Notes under the pieces: generated by a model
Told to the model about the DNA's origin: nothing
Database searches by the model: none
The model's input: only the letters and a program-made list of their open reading frames with translations
Source of the DNA: Streptomyces albireticuli
GTDB taxonomy: Bacteria > Actinomycetota > Actinomycetes > Streptomycetales > Streptomycetaceae
Reading direction: 5' to 3'
Assembly: GCF_002192455.1 (NCBI RefSeq)
Contig: NZ_CP021744.1
Coordinates: 4,807,501-4,871,500 of the forward strand
DNA: 64,000 nt
Position numbers and translations under genes: made by a program
Shown here: piece after piece, positions 24,401 to 32,351 of the stretch
Layout: each line of letters begins with the position of its first letter
Numbering within the stretch: the stretch's first letter is position 1

Positions 24401-26423
24401 CGACCACAAGGGCATGGGCATCACCGCCCGCGGCGCCTGGGAGTCGGTCAAGCGCCACTTCCGGGAGCTGGGCCACAACACCCAGACCGAGGACTTCACG
24501 GTCGTCGGCGTCGGTGACATGTCCGGTGACGTCTTCGGCAACGGCATGCTGCTCTCCGAGCACATCCGCCTCGTGGCCGCCTTCGACCACCGGCACATCT
24601 TCCTCGACCCCACGCCGGACGCGGCCGTCTCCTACGCCGAGCGCCGCCGGCTGTTCGAGCTGCCCCGCTCCTCCTGGGCCGACTACGACACCTCGCTGCT
24701 CTCCCAGGGCGGTGGCATCCACCCCCGCACGGCCAAGTCGATCCCGGTCAACGCCCAGGTGCGGGCCGCCCTCGGCATCGAGGCGGGCGTCACCAAGATG
24801 ACCCCCGCCGAGCTGATGAAGGCGATCCTCAGCTCCCCGGTCGACCTGCTGTGGAACGGCGGCATCGGCACGTACGTGAAGGCGTCCACCGAGTCGCACG
24901 CGGACGTCGGCGACAAGGCGAACGACGCGATCCGCGTCGACGGCCAGGACCTCCGGGTCAAGGTCGTCGGCGAGGGCGGCAACCTCGGTCTGACCCAGCT
25001 CGGCCGGATCGAGTTCGCGCTGTCCGGCGGCCCGGAGTCCACCGGCGGCCGGGTCAACACCGACGCGATCGACAACAGCGCCGGCGTGGACACCTCCGAC
25101 CACGAGGTGAACATCAAGGTCCTGCTGAACAGCCTGGTCATGGACGGCGACATGACCGTCAAGCAGCGCAACAAGCTCCTCGCGGAGATGACGGACGAGG
25201 TCGGCGAGCTGGTCCTGCGCAACAACTACGCGCAGAACACGGCCCTGGCCAACGCCGTCGCCCAGGCCCCCAGCCTGCTCCACGCCCACCAGCGGATCAT
25301 GCGCAGGCTGACCCGCGACGGGCACCTGGACCGGGCCCTGGAGTTCCTGCCCAACGACAGGCAGATCCGCGAGCGGCTCTCGACCGGCCGCGGCCTGACC
25401 CAGCCCGAGCTGGCCGTCCTGCTCGCCTACATCAAGATCACCACCGCCGAGGAGCTGCTGGGCACCGAGCTCCCCGACGACCCGTACCTGGAGCGGCTGC
25501 TCTACGCGTACTTCCCGGAGGCGCTGCGCACCTCCTACGGCGAGCAGATCGACACCCACGCGCTGCGCCGTGAGATCGTCACGACCGTCCTGGTCAACGA
25601 CACGGTCAACAGCGGTGGTTCGACCTTCCTGCACCGTCTGCGCGAGGAGACGGGCGCGTCGCTGGAGGAGATCGTCCGGGCGCAGACCGCGGCCCGGGAG
25701 ATCTTCGGCCTGGGCCGGGTCTGGGACGCCGTCGAGGCCCTGGACAACACCGTCGCCGCCGACGTCCAGACCCGGATCCGGCTGCACGGCCGCCGGCTGG
25801 TCGAGCGCGGCACGCGCTGGCTGCTCAACAACCGCCCGCAGCCGCTCCAGCTGGCCGAGACCATCGAGTTCTTCCGGGACGGCGTGGCCGCGGTCTGGTT
25901 CGAGCTGCCCAAGCTGCTCAAGGGCGCCGACAGCGAGTGGTGGCGCGACATCCACGACGAGCTGGTGGCGGCCGGGGTGCCGGACGACCTGGCCGTGCGG
26001 GTGGCGGGCTTCTCCTCCGCCTTCCCGGCGCTGGACATCGTCGCGGTCTCGGAGCGCACCGGCAAGGAGCCGCTGGACGTGGCCGAGGTGTACTACGACC
26101 TCGGGGACCGGCTGCACATCAGCCAGCTGATGGACCGGATCATCGAGCTGCCGCGCGCCGACCGCTGGCAGTCGATGGCCCGTGCCTCCATCCGCGAGGA
26201 CCTCTACGCGGCCCACGCGGCGCTCACGTCCGACATCCTCTCCGTCGGGAACGGCGCCTCGACGCCGGAGGAGCGCTACCGTGCGTGGGAGGAGAAGAAC
26301 GCCGCGATCCTGGTCCGCGCGCGCACCACGCTGGACGAGATCCGGGGCTCGGACGCCTTCGACCTGGCCAACCTGTCGGTGGCCATGCGGACGATGCGGA
26401 CGCTGCTGCGTACGCACAGCTGA
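21411..26423 (+). CDS. NAD-dependent glutamate dehydrogenase, 180-kDa class
   Basis: Oxidatively deaminates glutamate to 2-oxoglutarate with NAD, linking amino-acid catabolism to the TCA cycle. At 1670 residues it belongs to the very large GDH class first recognised in Streptomyces clavuligerus. The long N-terminal regulatory region (about 1-700) contains ACT-like segments. The catalytic core includes ARGGLRWSDRREDFRTEV (about 860-877), KAQMVKNTVIVPVGAKGGF (about 883-901) and DMSGDVFGNGMLLS (about 1038). A C-terminal helical region follows. ATG 21411 has AGGAG 9 nt upstream; frames from 21357 add non-conserved residues. Monocistronic, with a strong terminator 16 bp downstream. Confidence 0.95.
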   Translation: MQTKLDEAKAELLERAARVAENSPAGGQQPTGPKGEGGLDPETLTAYLQRYYLHTAPEDLSGRDPVDVFGAALSHYRLAENRPQGTANVRVHTPTVEENGWTCSHSVVEVVTDDMPFLVDSVTNELSRQGRGIHVVIHPQVIVRRDVTGRLLEIIGSNCDAHGNGKDAELPHDAVTESWIHVEIDRETDRGDLKQITADLLRVLSDVREAVEDWAKMRDAAQRIADGLPAEPTPADVPASELEEARELLRWLAADHFTFLGYREYELAKVSTESGEEDVLSAVPGTGLGILRSDPAHHDEGHHAGPGHAHLTGPASPSFNRLPADARAKAREHKLLVLTKANSRATVHRPSYLDYVGVKKFDADGNVTGERRFLGLFSSAAYTESVRRVPVVRRKVAQVLADAGFTPDSHDGRDLLQILETYPRDELFQTPADQLRAVATSVLYLQERRRLRLFLRQETYGRYYSALVYLPRDRYTTGVRLRLIDILKEELGGTSVDFTAWNTESVLSRLHFVVRVEPGATLPDLTDADVERIEARLVEAARSWADGFAETLTAEVGEERAAELLRRYGQAFPEGYKADHSPRGAVSDLGHLEKLTTAGGDRDFELSLYEPVGAGPGERRFKIYRTGEPVSLSAVLPVLHRLGVEVVDERPYELRCADRTTAWIYDFGLRMPDRTEGDDARGRFQEAFAAVWTGEAENDNFNMLVLKAGLDWRQAMVLRAYAKYLRQAGSPFSQAYMEDTLSTNVHTTRLLVNLFEARMSPALQRAGRELIDGLMEELDGALDQVASLDEDRILRAFLTVIKATLRTNHFQRTAAGTPHPYLSIKLDPQAIPDLPAPRPAYEIWVYSPRVEGVHLRFGKVARGGLRWSDRREDFRTEVLGLVKAQMVKNTVIVPVGAKGGFVGKRLPDPSLDRDAWLAEGIASYKTFISGLLDITDNMVGGEVVPPKDVVRHDGDDTYLVVAADKGTATFSDIANEVAESYGFWLGDAFASGGSAGYDHKGMGITARGAWESVKRHFRELGHNTQTEDFTVVGVGDMSGDVFGNGMLLSEHIRLVAAFDHRHIFLDPTPDAAVSYAERRRLFELPRSSWADYDTSLLSQGGGIHPRTAKSIPVNAQVRAALGIEAGVTKMTPAELMKAILSSPVDLLWNGGIGTYVKASTESHADVGDKANDAIRVDGQDLRVKVVGEGGNLGLTQLGRIEFALSGGPESTGGRVNTDAIDNSAGVDTSDHEVNIKVLLNSLVMDGDMTVKQRNKLLAEMTDEVGELVLRNNYAQNTALANAVAQAPSLLHAHQRIMRRLTRDGHLDRALEFLPNDRQIRERLSTGRGLTQPELAVLLAYIKITTAEELLGTELPDDPYLERLLYAYFPEALRTSYGEQIDTHALRREIVTTVLVNDTVNSGGSTFLHRLREETGASLEEIVRAQTAAREIFGLGRVWDAVEALDNTVAADVQTRIRLHGRRLVERGTRWLLNNRPQPLQLAETIEFFRDGVAAVWFELPKLLKGADSEWWRDIHDELVAAGVPDDLAVRVAGFSSAFPALDIVAVSERTGKEPLDVAEVYYDLGDRLHISQLMDRIIELPRADRWQSMARASIREDLYAAHAALTSDILSVGNGASTPEERYRAWEEKNAAILVRARTTLDEIRGSDAFDLANLSVAMRTMRTLLRTHS

Positions 26424-26439
26424 CGCCTGAGTGAACTGA

Positions 26440-26479
26440 GGGCGGCCCCGGGGCGAAATCCCCGGGGCCGCCCCTTTTG
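26440..26479 (+). terminator. terminator after NAD-GDH
   Basis: A perfect 14-bp GC stem (26440-26453 with 26460-26473) with loop CGAAAT, followed by CCTTTTGT. It lies 16 bp after the gdh stop. Confidence 0.88.
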
Positions 26480-26507
26480 TCTGGTTGGATCGTGTTAAGA
26501 GAGACGG

Positions 26508-27704
26508 ATGAAGGTCGTCTCTCGACCGGAACCCGCCCCGGTGCGCCGGCGGGTCGTCCGGTCCTGGTTCCCCGCCCCGACGCGCCGGGAGGCGGCCCTC
26601 GCGGCCGTCCTCTACCTCGCGGTCGCCTCCGTCGGCTTCGCGACGCTGCTGCTGGTCAACCACCACCTCGGGCGCGGGGTGGGGGAACTGCTGCACCGCT
26701 GGGACAGCGGCAACTACCTGCACATCGCGGGGCACGGCTATCCGCGCGAGATCGTCTACCGCGACGACGGCGCACCGGCCTTCAGCAGGCTCGCCTTCTT
26801 CCCGCTCGTACCGGGGCTGATAAGGGGCGTGCACCTCCTCACCACGCTCCCGGTGGCGTACGCCGGGGTGGTGGTCTCCTGGTGCGCCGCCGCGGTGGCC
26901 GCCTCCGGCGTGTACGTGCTCGTGCGCGCCATAGGCGGGCGCCCTGGCGCCGGCTACGCGTGCGTGGCGCTGTGGGCCTGCTCGCCGTACGCCTTCGCGC
27001 TGTGGGTGCCGTACTCGGAGGCGGTCTTCAGTGCCGCCCTGGTGTGGGCGATGGTCGCCCTGCTGGCGCGGCGCTGGCTGGCCGCCGCCGCGCTGTGCGT
27101 GGTGGCGGGCGCCGTCCGGCCGACAGCCTCGGTGCTCATCGGCACGGTCGTCCTGGCGGCCGGCTGGGCGGTGGTGCGGCGCCGGGACGGCTGGCGGCCG
27201 TGGGCCGCGCTGGCCCTGGCGCCGCTCGGGCTGCTGGGGAGCTGGCTCTTCCTGGGCGGCAAGGTGGGCCGGGTGGACGGCTGGTTCGAGGCCGAGCGCG
27301 CCTGGGGGCAGTCGTTCGACTTCGGCCGGGGCACGGCGCGCTTCCTGAGGGACGTCCTGCTCTACGACCGCGCCGGCCGGGTCTCCGACGTGCGCGGCGC
27401 CGTGGTGCTCGGCCTGGTGGTGCTGACGGCCGTCGCGGTGCTCGCCCTGGCGCTGGACCGGAGCGTGCCGTGGCCACTGGTGGTGCTGCTCGCGGGGGCG
27501 TGGCTGCTGATGGTCGGCACGCCGGGCTCGCCCTTCTCCAAGCCACGCTTCATGCTGCCGTTCCTGCCGGTTCCGCTGCTGTTGGCGGCCCGTCCGCTCG
27601 CGCGTGCTCGGCTAGGGGTGCGGGTGTGTCTCTACGGTGGAGGTGCGGTGGTCTCGGGGTGGTACGCGGCGGGGTTGCTCGTGTTGTTCGAGGGGTCGCC
27701 GTGA
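26508..27704 (+). CDS. PIG-V-like membrane mannosyltransferase
   Basis: A 398-residue polytopic GT-C type glycosyltransferase with about ten hydrophobic segments. The extracytoplasmic loop after the first transmembrane helix has HRWDSGNYLHIAGHGY (about 64-79), matching the WD-containing signature of PIG-V-type mannosyltransferases, which use polyprenol-phosphate mannose as donor. WVPYSEAVFSAALVW and PFSKPRFMLPFLP are further family-like loops. It likely transfers a sugar at the outer face of the membrane; the acceptor is unknown. ATG 26508 follows AAGAGAGACGG. The 3' end overlaps the convergent GtrA-like gene by 73 bp. It heads the surface-glycan locus. Confidence 0.85.
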   Translation: MKVVSRPEPAPVRRRVVRSWFPAPTRREAALAAVLYLAVASVGFATLLLVNHHLGRGVGELLHRWDSGNYLHIAGHGYPREIVYRDDGAPAFSRLAFFPLVPGLIRGVHLLTTLPVAYAGVVVSWCAAAVAASGVYVLVRAIGGRPGAGYACVALWACSPYAFALWVPYSEAVFSAALVWAMVALLARRWLAAAALCVVAGAVRPTASVLIGTVVLAAGWAVVRRRDGWRPWAALALAPLGLLGSWLFLGGKVGRVDGWFEAERAWGQSFDFGRGTARFLRDVLLYDRAGRVSDVRGAVVLGLVVLTAVAVLALALDRSVPWPLVVLLAGAWLLMVGTPGSPFSKPRFMLPFLPVPLLLAARPLARARLGVRVCLYGGGAVVSGWYAAGLLVLFEGSP

Positions 27705-28348
27705 TGCGAGGGGTCGTCGGGACCGGGCTGGGCGTGCCGCGGCAGCGCTCTGAACACCCAGGCGCGGTAGGACCAGAAGCGGAACAGCGTGGCGGCCCCG
27801 ATGCCCAGGAACTTGAACAGGTTGTTCTGGAACGGGGTGTCCCAGCCGAACCCGTAGGTGGCGATGTAGAGGACGCCGTTCTCGATCACCAGGCCGACGG
27901 CGCTGAAGGCGGCGAAGAGCGCGATCTCCCGGCTGCGGTGGCTCTTGTCGCGGTCCCGGTAGGCGAAGTGGCGCAGTCCCAGGTAGTTGAAGGCGATGGC
28001 GACCAGCGTCGCGATCACGCTGCACCGGACGACCGGCAGGTCCGTGGCCGTGCGGCAGATGTTGAAGACCGCGAGATTGACGAAGATGCCCAGGCCGCCG
28101 ACGGTGCCGAACTTCGCGAACTCCCTCCCGAGGGCCAGCAGCCGCGCCGGGCCGGAGGCGGGTGGGCCGTCCGGGGCCGTCCGCGTCGGCGGGGCTGTCG
28201 GTGTCGCGGGGTCCCCCGGCTCTTCGGGGGTCCCGGGTGTCCTCGGTCGCAGGGGTCGCAAGGGCCTCTCCCGATACGTTCGCCACGCAAAGCAGGCATT
28301 TTCCAGCAGAGAATAGATTGTAGTGTAAATTGCCGCGAAAACTGACAA
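27632..28348 (-). CDS. GtrA-family membrane protein
   Basis: GtrA-like proteins have four transmembrane helices and are thought to flip polyprenol-phosphate-linked sugars or assist their transfer. The core here (about 78-205) starts EFAKFGTVGGLGIFVNLAVF and has the typical RHFAYRDR and FWSYRAWVF segments. The 75-residue N-terminal part is Pro/Thr-rich low complexity and the C-terminus is His/Pro/Asn-rich. The start is uncertain: the frame opens with TTG 28348, without a Shine-Dalgarno and inside an AT-rich island with -10-like TACAAT and TACACT on this strand. A shorter protein from a downstream start is possible. It pairs logically with the polyprenol-phosphate-mannose synthase-like gene at 29793. 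Confidence 0.8.
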   Translation of the reverse strand: MSVFAAIYTTIYSLLENACFAWRTYRERPLRPLRPRTPGTPEEPGDPATPTAPPTRTAPDGPPASGPARLLALGREFAKFGTVGGLGIFVNLAVFNICRTATDLPVVRCSVIATLVAIAFNYLGLRHFAYRDRDKSHRSREIALFAAFSAVGLVIENGVLYIATYGFGWDTPFQNNLFKFLGIGAATLFRFWSYRAWVFRALPRHAQPGPDDPSHHGDPSNNTSNPAAYHPETTAPPP

Positions 28349-28372
28349 AACGGTACAGCGGTAATGGTGACG
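28290..28372. promoter_or_regulatory. AT-rich divergent promoter island
   Basis: An unusually AT-rich stretch in a GC-rich region, between the leftward GtrA-like gene and the rightward nucleotidyltransferase. On the minus strand TACAAT and TACACT occur close together as -10-like hexamers; on the plus strand TAGATT and TAAATT do. It therefore probably holds promoters for both directions, even though the annotated GtrA frame extends into it. Confidence 0.5.
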
Positions 28373-28485
28373 GTACCCGTGGCGGTGCCTTCGGAGAAGC
28401 CGACGGCGGGGCCGGTGGGAGCGCCGGTCGCGGTGCCGGTGGCAGGGCCCGCGGTGACAGCGACGACAACGGCGAGGACAGTGGC

Positions 28486-29565
28486 ATGACAGAGGCGGTT
28501 CTGCTCGTCGGCGGCAAGGGGACCCGGCTCCAGCCGCTCACCCTCACCACGCCGAAGCCGATGGTCCCGGCCGCCGGGGTGCCCTTCCTCGCCCACCAGC
28601 TGGCCCGCGCCAGAGCCGCCGGCGTCCGCCACGTCGTGCTGGCCACCTCCTACCTCGCCGAGGTCTTCGAGCCCTACTTCGGCGACGGCTCCGCCCACGG
28701 CCTGCGCCTGACCTACGTCACCGAGGACGTACCGCTCGGCACCGGCGGCGCCGTCCGCGCCGCGGCGGACGCCCTCACCTCCGGCCCGGCCGACCCCGTG
28801 CTCGTCCTCAACGGCGACATCCTCACAGGGCTCGACCTCAGGGGTCTGCTGGGCCGCCACGAGCGGGCGGCGGCCGACGTCACCCTGCACCTCACCAGGG
28901 CGGAGGACCCCCGGGCCTTCGGCCTGGTGCCCACCGGGCCCGGCGGGCGGGTGCTGGCCTTCACCGAGAAGCCGCGGCGCCCCGAGGAGCTCGTCACCGA
29001 CCAGGTCAACGCGGGCGTCTACGTCTTCCGGCGCGAGGTCATGGACACCATCCCCACGGGCCGCCCGGTCTCCCTGGAGCGCGAGACCTTCCCCGGGCTG
29101 CTGGCCGCCGGCGCCCTGCTGCACGGCGTCGTCGACACCTCGTACTGGCTCGACCTCGGCCGCCCCGCCTCCTTCGTGCGGGCCTCGGCCGACCTCGTGC
29201 GGGGCGTCGTCCGGTCGCCCGCGGTCCCCGGCGAGCCGGGCGAGTTCCTGCTGCTGCCCGGCGCCCGTGTGGAGGCCGGGGCGCGGCTCGGCGGCGGCAC
29301 GGTCGTCGGCGCCGGGGCCCATGTCGCGGCGGGCGCAGAGATCGACGGGTCCGTCGTGCTGGACGGCGCCCGGGTCGGGGAGGGGGCAAGGATCCACGCC
29401 AGTATGGTCGGCCGGCAGGCCAGGGTGGGCCCGCGGACCGTGCTGGACGGCGCGGTGATCGGCGACCACGCCGGGGTCGGCGCGGACAACGAACTCCGCG
29501 ACGGCGCGCGCGTCTGGTGCGGCACGACCATCCCCGACGCCGCCATCCGCTTCTCCGCCGTCTGA
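28486..29565 (+). CDS. sugar-1-phosphate nucleotidyltransferase (GDP-mannose pyrophosphorylase-like)
   Basis: Makes an NDP-sugar from a sugar-1-phosphate and an NTP. The 359-residue protein has the N-terminal pyrophosphorylase loop LVGGKGTRLQPLT (about 6-18) with TPKPMVPAAG, then VLNGDIL carrying the metal-binding Asp and FTEKPRRPEE. The C-terminal third (about 240-355) is a left-handed beta-helix with hexapeptide-like repeats (GARVEAGARLGGGTVVGAGA). The architecture fits mannose-1-phosphate guanylyltransferases, which would supply GDP-mannose to the synthase encoded next, but glucose or another sugar cannot be excluded. GAGGA lies about 8 nt before ATG 28486. The 120-bp Gly-coding stretch before it is open in frame from a TTG at 28330. 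Confidence 0.85.
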   Translation: MTEAVLLVGGKGTRLQPLTLTTPKPMVPAAGVPFLAHQLARARAAGVRHVVLATSYLAEVFEPYFGDGSAHGLRLTYVTEDVPLGTGGAVRAAADALTSGPADPVLVLNGDILTGLDLRGLLGRHERAAADVTLHLTRAEDPRAFGLVPTGPGGRVLAFTEKPRRPEELVTDQVNAGVYVFRREVMDTIPTGRPVSLERETFPGLLAAGALLHGVVDTSYWLDLGRPASFVRASADLVRGVVRSPAVPGEPGEFLLLPGARVEAGARLGGGTVVGAGAHVAAGAEIDGSVVLDGARVGEGARIHASMVGRQARVGPRTVLDGAVIGDHAGVGADNELRDGARVWCGTTIPDAAIRFSAV

Positions 29566-29602
29566 CGGGCCGGCATGGCGAACGGCCCGCCTTACGGACA
29601 AC

Positions 29603-29677
29603 GCTCACCTTGACGAACCAGCTCACCTTGACGAACCAGCTCACCGTGACGAACGCAGCTCACCTTGACGAACGACC
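29603..29677 (+). repeat. four direct repeats, 18-19 bp period
   Basis: GCTCACCTTGACGAACCA occurs exactly at 29603-29620 and 29621-29638. Near-copies follow at 29639-29657 (one substitution plus an extra base) and 29658-29675. Each unit contains TTGACG or GTGACG. The array is non-coding, lies between the nucleotidyltransferase and the polyprenol-phosphate-mannose-synthase-like gene, and precedes an 11-bp inverted repeat. Confidence 0.9.
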
Positions 29678-29702
29678 GTAAGGGCGACGGCCGCCCTTAC
29701 GG
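29676..29702 (+). promoter_or_regulatory. 11-bp inverted repeat after the direct-repeat array
   Basis: A perfect inverted repeat: CCGTAAGGGCG (29676-29686), loop ACGGC, CGCCCTTACGG (29692-29702). CTTACGG also occurs at 29591-29597 before the array. It may be a terminator for the upstream gene without a T tract, or an operator. It lies 91 bp before the next start codon. Confidence 0.55.
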
Positions 29703-29792
29703 GTGACGCCCCCACCGCACCCGCGGCACCGTCCCCGTACGGAACCGCCCGATCCCGGGAAACCCACCGGCCACACCGACAAGGACAGGCAC

Positions 29793-30599
29793 ATGAGCGC
29801 ACATCACAGCCCCGCCGGCCCGCCGCTCCCGGAGGAGTGGGGACGCACCGCGACCACCGTGGTCATGCCCACGTACAACGAGGCGGACAACCTCCCGGCG
29901 ATGGCCGAGGCGCTCATGTCCCTGCCGCTGGAGGGGCTGCGGCTGCTCGTCGTCGACGACAACAGCCCGGACGGCACCGGCAAGATCGCCGAGGACCTCG
30001 CCGAGCGGTACAACACCCCGGACCGCACCCGCGTGGCCGTCCTGCACCGCACCGCCAAGGACGGCCTCGGCCGCGCCTACGCCGCCGGGATGACCCGCGC
30101 CGTCGACGAAGGCGCCGCGTACGTCCTCCAGATGGACGCCGACGGCAGCCACCCGGCGGGCAAGGTCGCCGAGTTGCTCGGCGTCGCCCTCGCCACCGGC
30201 GCGGACGTCGTCGTCGGCAGCCGCTACGTGCCCGGCGGCACCCTGTCCGACGCCTGGAGCGCCCACCGCAGACTGCTCTCCCGCTGGGCCAACGCCTACG
30301 CCAGCACGATCCTGGGCACCCGCGTCCGTGACATCACCAGCGGCTTCAACCTCTGGAGCGCGGACGCGCTGCGCGCCATCGACCTCCACACCGTCGGCAG
30401 CGCGGGCTACAGCTTCCAGGTCGAGATGAAGTACCGCGCGCTGCGCGCGGGCCAGAGCGTCCTGGAGGTGCCGATCCACTTCGAGGACCGGACCGTCGGC
30501 GAGTCGAAGATGAACCTGGCCGTCCAGCTCGAATCCGTGGCCATGCCATGGCGGCTGCGCGCGAGGGCCGCCCGTGCTTCCGGCCACCGCGCCCGCTGA
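29793..30599 (+). CDS. polyprenol-phosphate mannose synthase-like GT2
   Basis: A 268-residue GT2 of the dolichol/polyprenol-phosphate mannose synthase type. It would transfer a sugar, probably mannose, from an NDP-sugar to polyprenol phosphate on the cytoplasmic side. Motifs: [19 protein letters not shown] (about 22-40), [11 protein letters not shown] (about 53-63), the metal-binding DADGSHP (about 113-119), GSRYVPGG, and the acceptor-loop segment DITSGFNLW. Ends without transmembrane helices, like the catalytic half of mycobacterial Ppm1. Its lipid-linked product would feed the GT-C enzymes encoded around it. ATG 29793 follows AAGGACAGG. The next gene overlaps its 3' end by 26 bp. Confidence 0.9.
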   Translation: MSAHHSPAGPPLPEEWGRTATTVVMPTYNEADNLPAMAEALMSLPLEGLRLLVVDDNSPDGTGKIAEDLAERYNTPDRTRVAVLHRTAKDGLGRAYAAGMTRAVDEGAAYVLQMDADGSHPAGKVAELLGVALATGADVVVGSRYVPGGTLSDAWSAHRRLLSRWANAYASTILGTRVRDITSGFNLWSADALRAIDLHTVGSAGYSFQVEMKYRALRAGQSVLEVPIHFEDRTVGESKMNLAVQLESVAMPWRLRARAARASGHRAR

Positions 30600-32351
30600 G
30601 CGCGTGACCCCGACCGCCACCGGGGTCCCTCCGCCCGGCCCGCGCGCGCCGCGTGCCGCCGTCTCCGCCGCCGCCCTCCTGCCGGCCGTCCTCCTCCTGC
30701 TGATGGTCGTCCGGCTGCCGTGGTCCGGCGACCTGGGGATGCACGCGGCGGTCCTGGAGCGGCTGCGCGCCGACCTCTTCCACCCGGGCAACCCGCTGGT
30801 CGACGAGGACACCCCGAGCCCGTACCACTCGCCGTGGATGGTCCTGCTGGCGCTCCTCGCCTCGGCGACCGGCCTGGGGACGTTCTCCGTGCTGCGGCTG
30901 GCGGCGCTCGTCGACCTCGTCCTGCTCGTCTCCGGCGTCGCGGTGTTCGTGCGCACCTTCACTCGGGAGCGGGCGGCCGTCCCGCTGGCGCTGCTGTGCC
31001 TGCTCTGCCTGTACGGCGTGCGGCTGTTCGCGTGGAGCGGGTTCCCGGGGCTCACCTCGCTCTGCCTGGCCCTCGCCTACCCGAGCACGTTCGCCCTCGG
31101 GCTCGCCTTCCACCTGTGGGCACTGCTGCGCCGGGCCGTGGCCGGTGCCTGGCGGACGCCGGCCTTCCTGGGACTGGGGCTGCTGCTGGCCTGGGTGCTG
31201 CTGGCCCATCAGTTCACCGGCGCGGTGGCCGTGCTCGGCGCCGTCGCGATGCTGCTGGGCGCCCGGCCGTGGCCCGCCCGCGCGGTGTGGCTGCGGGCCG
31301 GTGCCGGGGCGGCCGTCGCCCTGGTGGTGCCCGCCTGCTGGCCGTACTACTCCTTCTACGCGCTGCTCGGTACGGGTGGTCTGGACGCCATCCACCGGCC
31401 GCTCTACGCCCATCTCACGGCGAGGTTCTGCCTGGTGCTGCTCGGGGCCGCCGCCCTCGCCGCGCGTGCGTCGCGGGACCGCCGCGATCCGCTGGTGCTG
31501 TTCTTCGGGCTGGGGCTCGTCGTGTTCGCGGCCGGCGGGGTGACCGGCCATCAGGCGTGGGGACGGATCCTGCCGGCCGTCCTGGTGCCCGCCCAGGTGG
31601 CCCTTGCGCTGGAGACGGCCCGGCGGGCCGCCCTCGTCCCGCTGACGGCCGCCGCCCTGCTCGTCGGCGCGTGGACGCAGGCCGGGGTGCTGACGTACGT
31701 GCTGCGACCGGCCGCCGTGCCGCCCGTCCTGCGGCAGGTGCGCGCGGTCGCGCTCTGGCCTTCGTTCGCCTGGGCGGCGCGCGAGGTGCCCAAGGGGCAG
31801 ACGGTGCTGACCGACGACTACTACGCGCTGCGGATGCTGCCCGCCTACGGCGCGTACACCGTCGCGCCCGCCTACCCCGATGTCTTCCTCCGCGACGAAG
31901 GGCGCCGGTGGGAGGCGACCCACCGCTACTTCGCCGCGGCGACCTCCCGGGCCGAACGGCTCGGCATCCTCAAGGAGTACGGCGTGCGGTGGGTGGTGCA
32001 GAGGAACGGCGGTCCGGGGCTGGCGCCGGGCGATCCGGTGCTGCGGAGGGTGGCCTCGGGGCCGCGGGGGCTGGTGTTGTGGGAGGTGGTGTCGGGGCGG
32101 TCTTCCGGGGTGCGGCGCGTGCCGGGAGCACGGGGAGCACGGGGGGTGTCAGGGGTTCCGGGGGTGCCGAGCCGGTCGGGGCCTTGGGGTTCTCCGGTGC
32201 TGCTGGTGGCTTCGGGGGCTCTGGGTTCTCCGGTGCTGCCGGTGACTTCCGGGCCTCCGGGTCCTCCGGGGCTGCCGTTGGCTCCTGGGCTTCCGGGTCC
32301 TCCGAGGTCCTCGCGGCCTCCGCCGACCGTGCCCCGGCGGGTGTCCGGTGA
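30574..32351 (+). CDS. polytopic GT-C-like membrane protein, frameshifted near 3' end
   Basis: About ten hydrophobic segments over the first 390 residues, then a soluble C-terminal domain (ending near [13 protein letters not shown]), the general layout of lipid-linked glycosyltransferases; no catalytic family signature was recognised with certainty. The first frame is clear to about 32100 but then runs, unrelated, through the next gene to 33696. Shifting by one base gives a tail that stops at 32351, overlapping the next start as GTGA. A missing base in the G6 run at 32141-32146 would restore this. The tail contains three 36-bp repeats. GTG 30574 has GAGGG upstream; GTG 30604 is an alternative. 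Confidence 0.72.
32187..32303 (+). repeat. 36-bp tandem repeat in glycosyltransferase tail
   Basis: Three consecutive units (32187-32222, 32223-32258, 32259-32294), each beginning GGGTTCTCCGGTGCTGC or a close variant, plus a 9-bp partial copy. In the frame ending at 32351 they encode a [12 protein letters not shown]-like unit. Confidence 0.9.

Noticed and set aside
21378-26834. 1818-codon open frame antisense to the NAD-GDH gene
   Set aside because: Long antisense frames are expected in GC-rich coding DNA because stops are rare. The opposite strand carries an unmistakable GDH, and the antisense translation has no recognisable motif.
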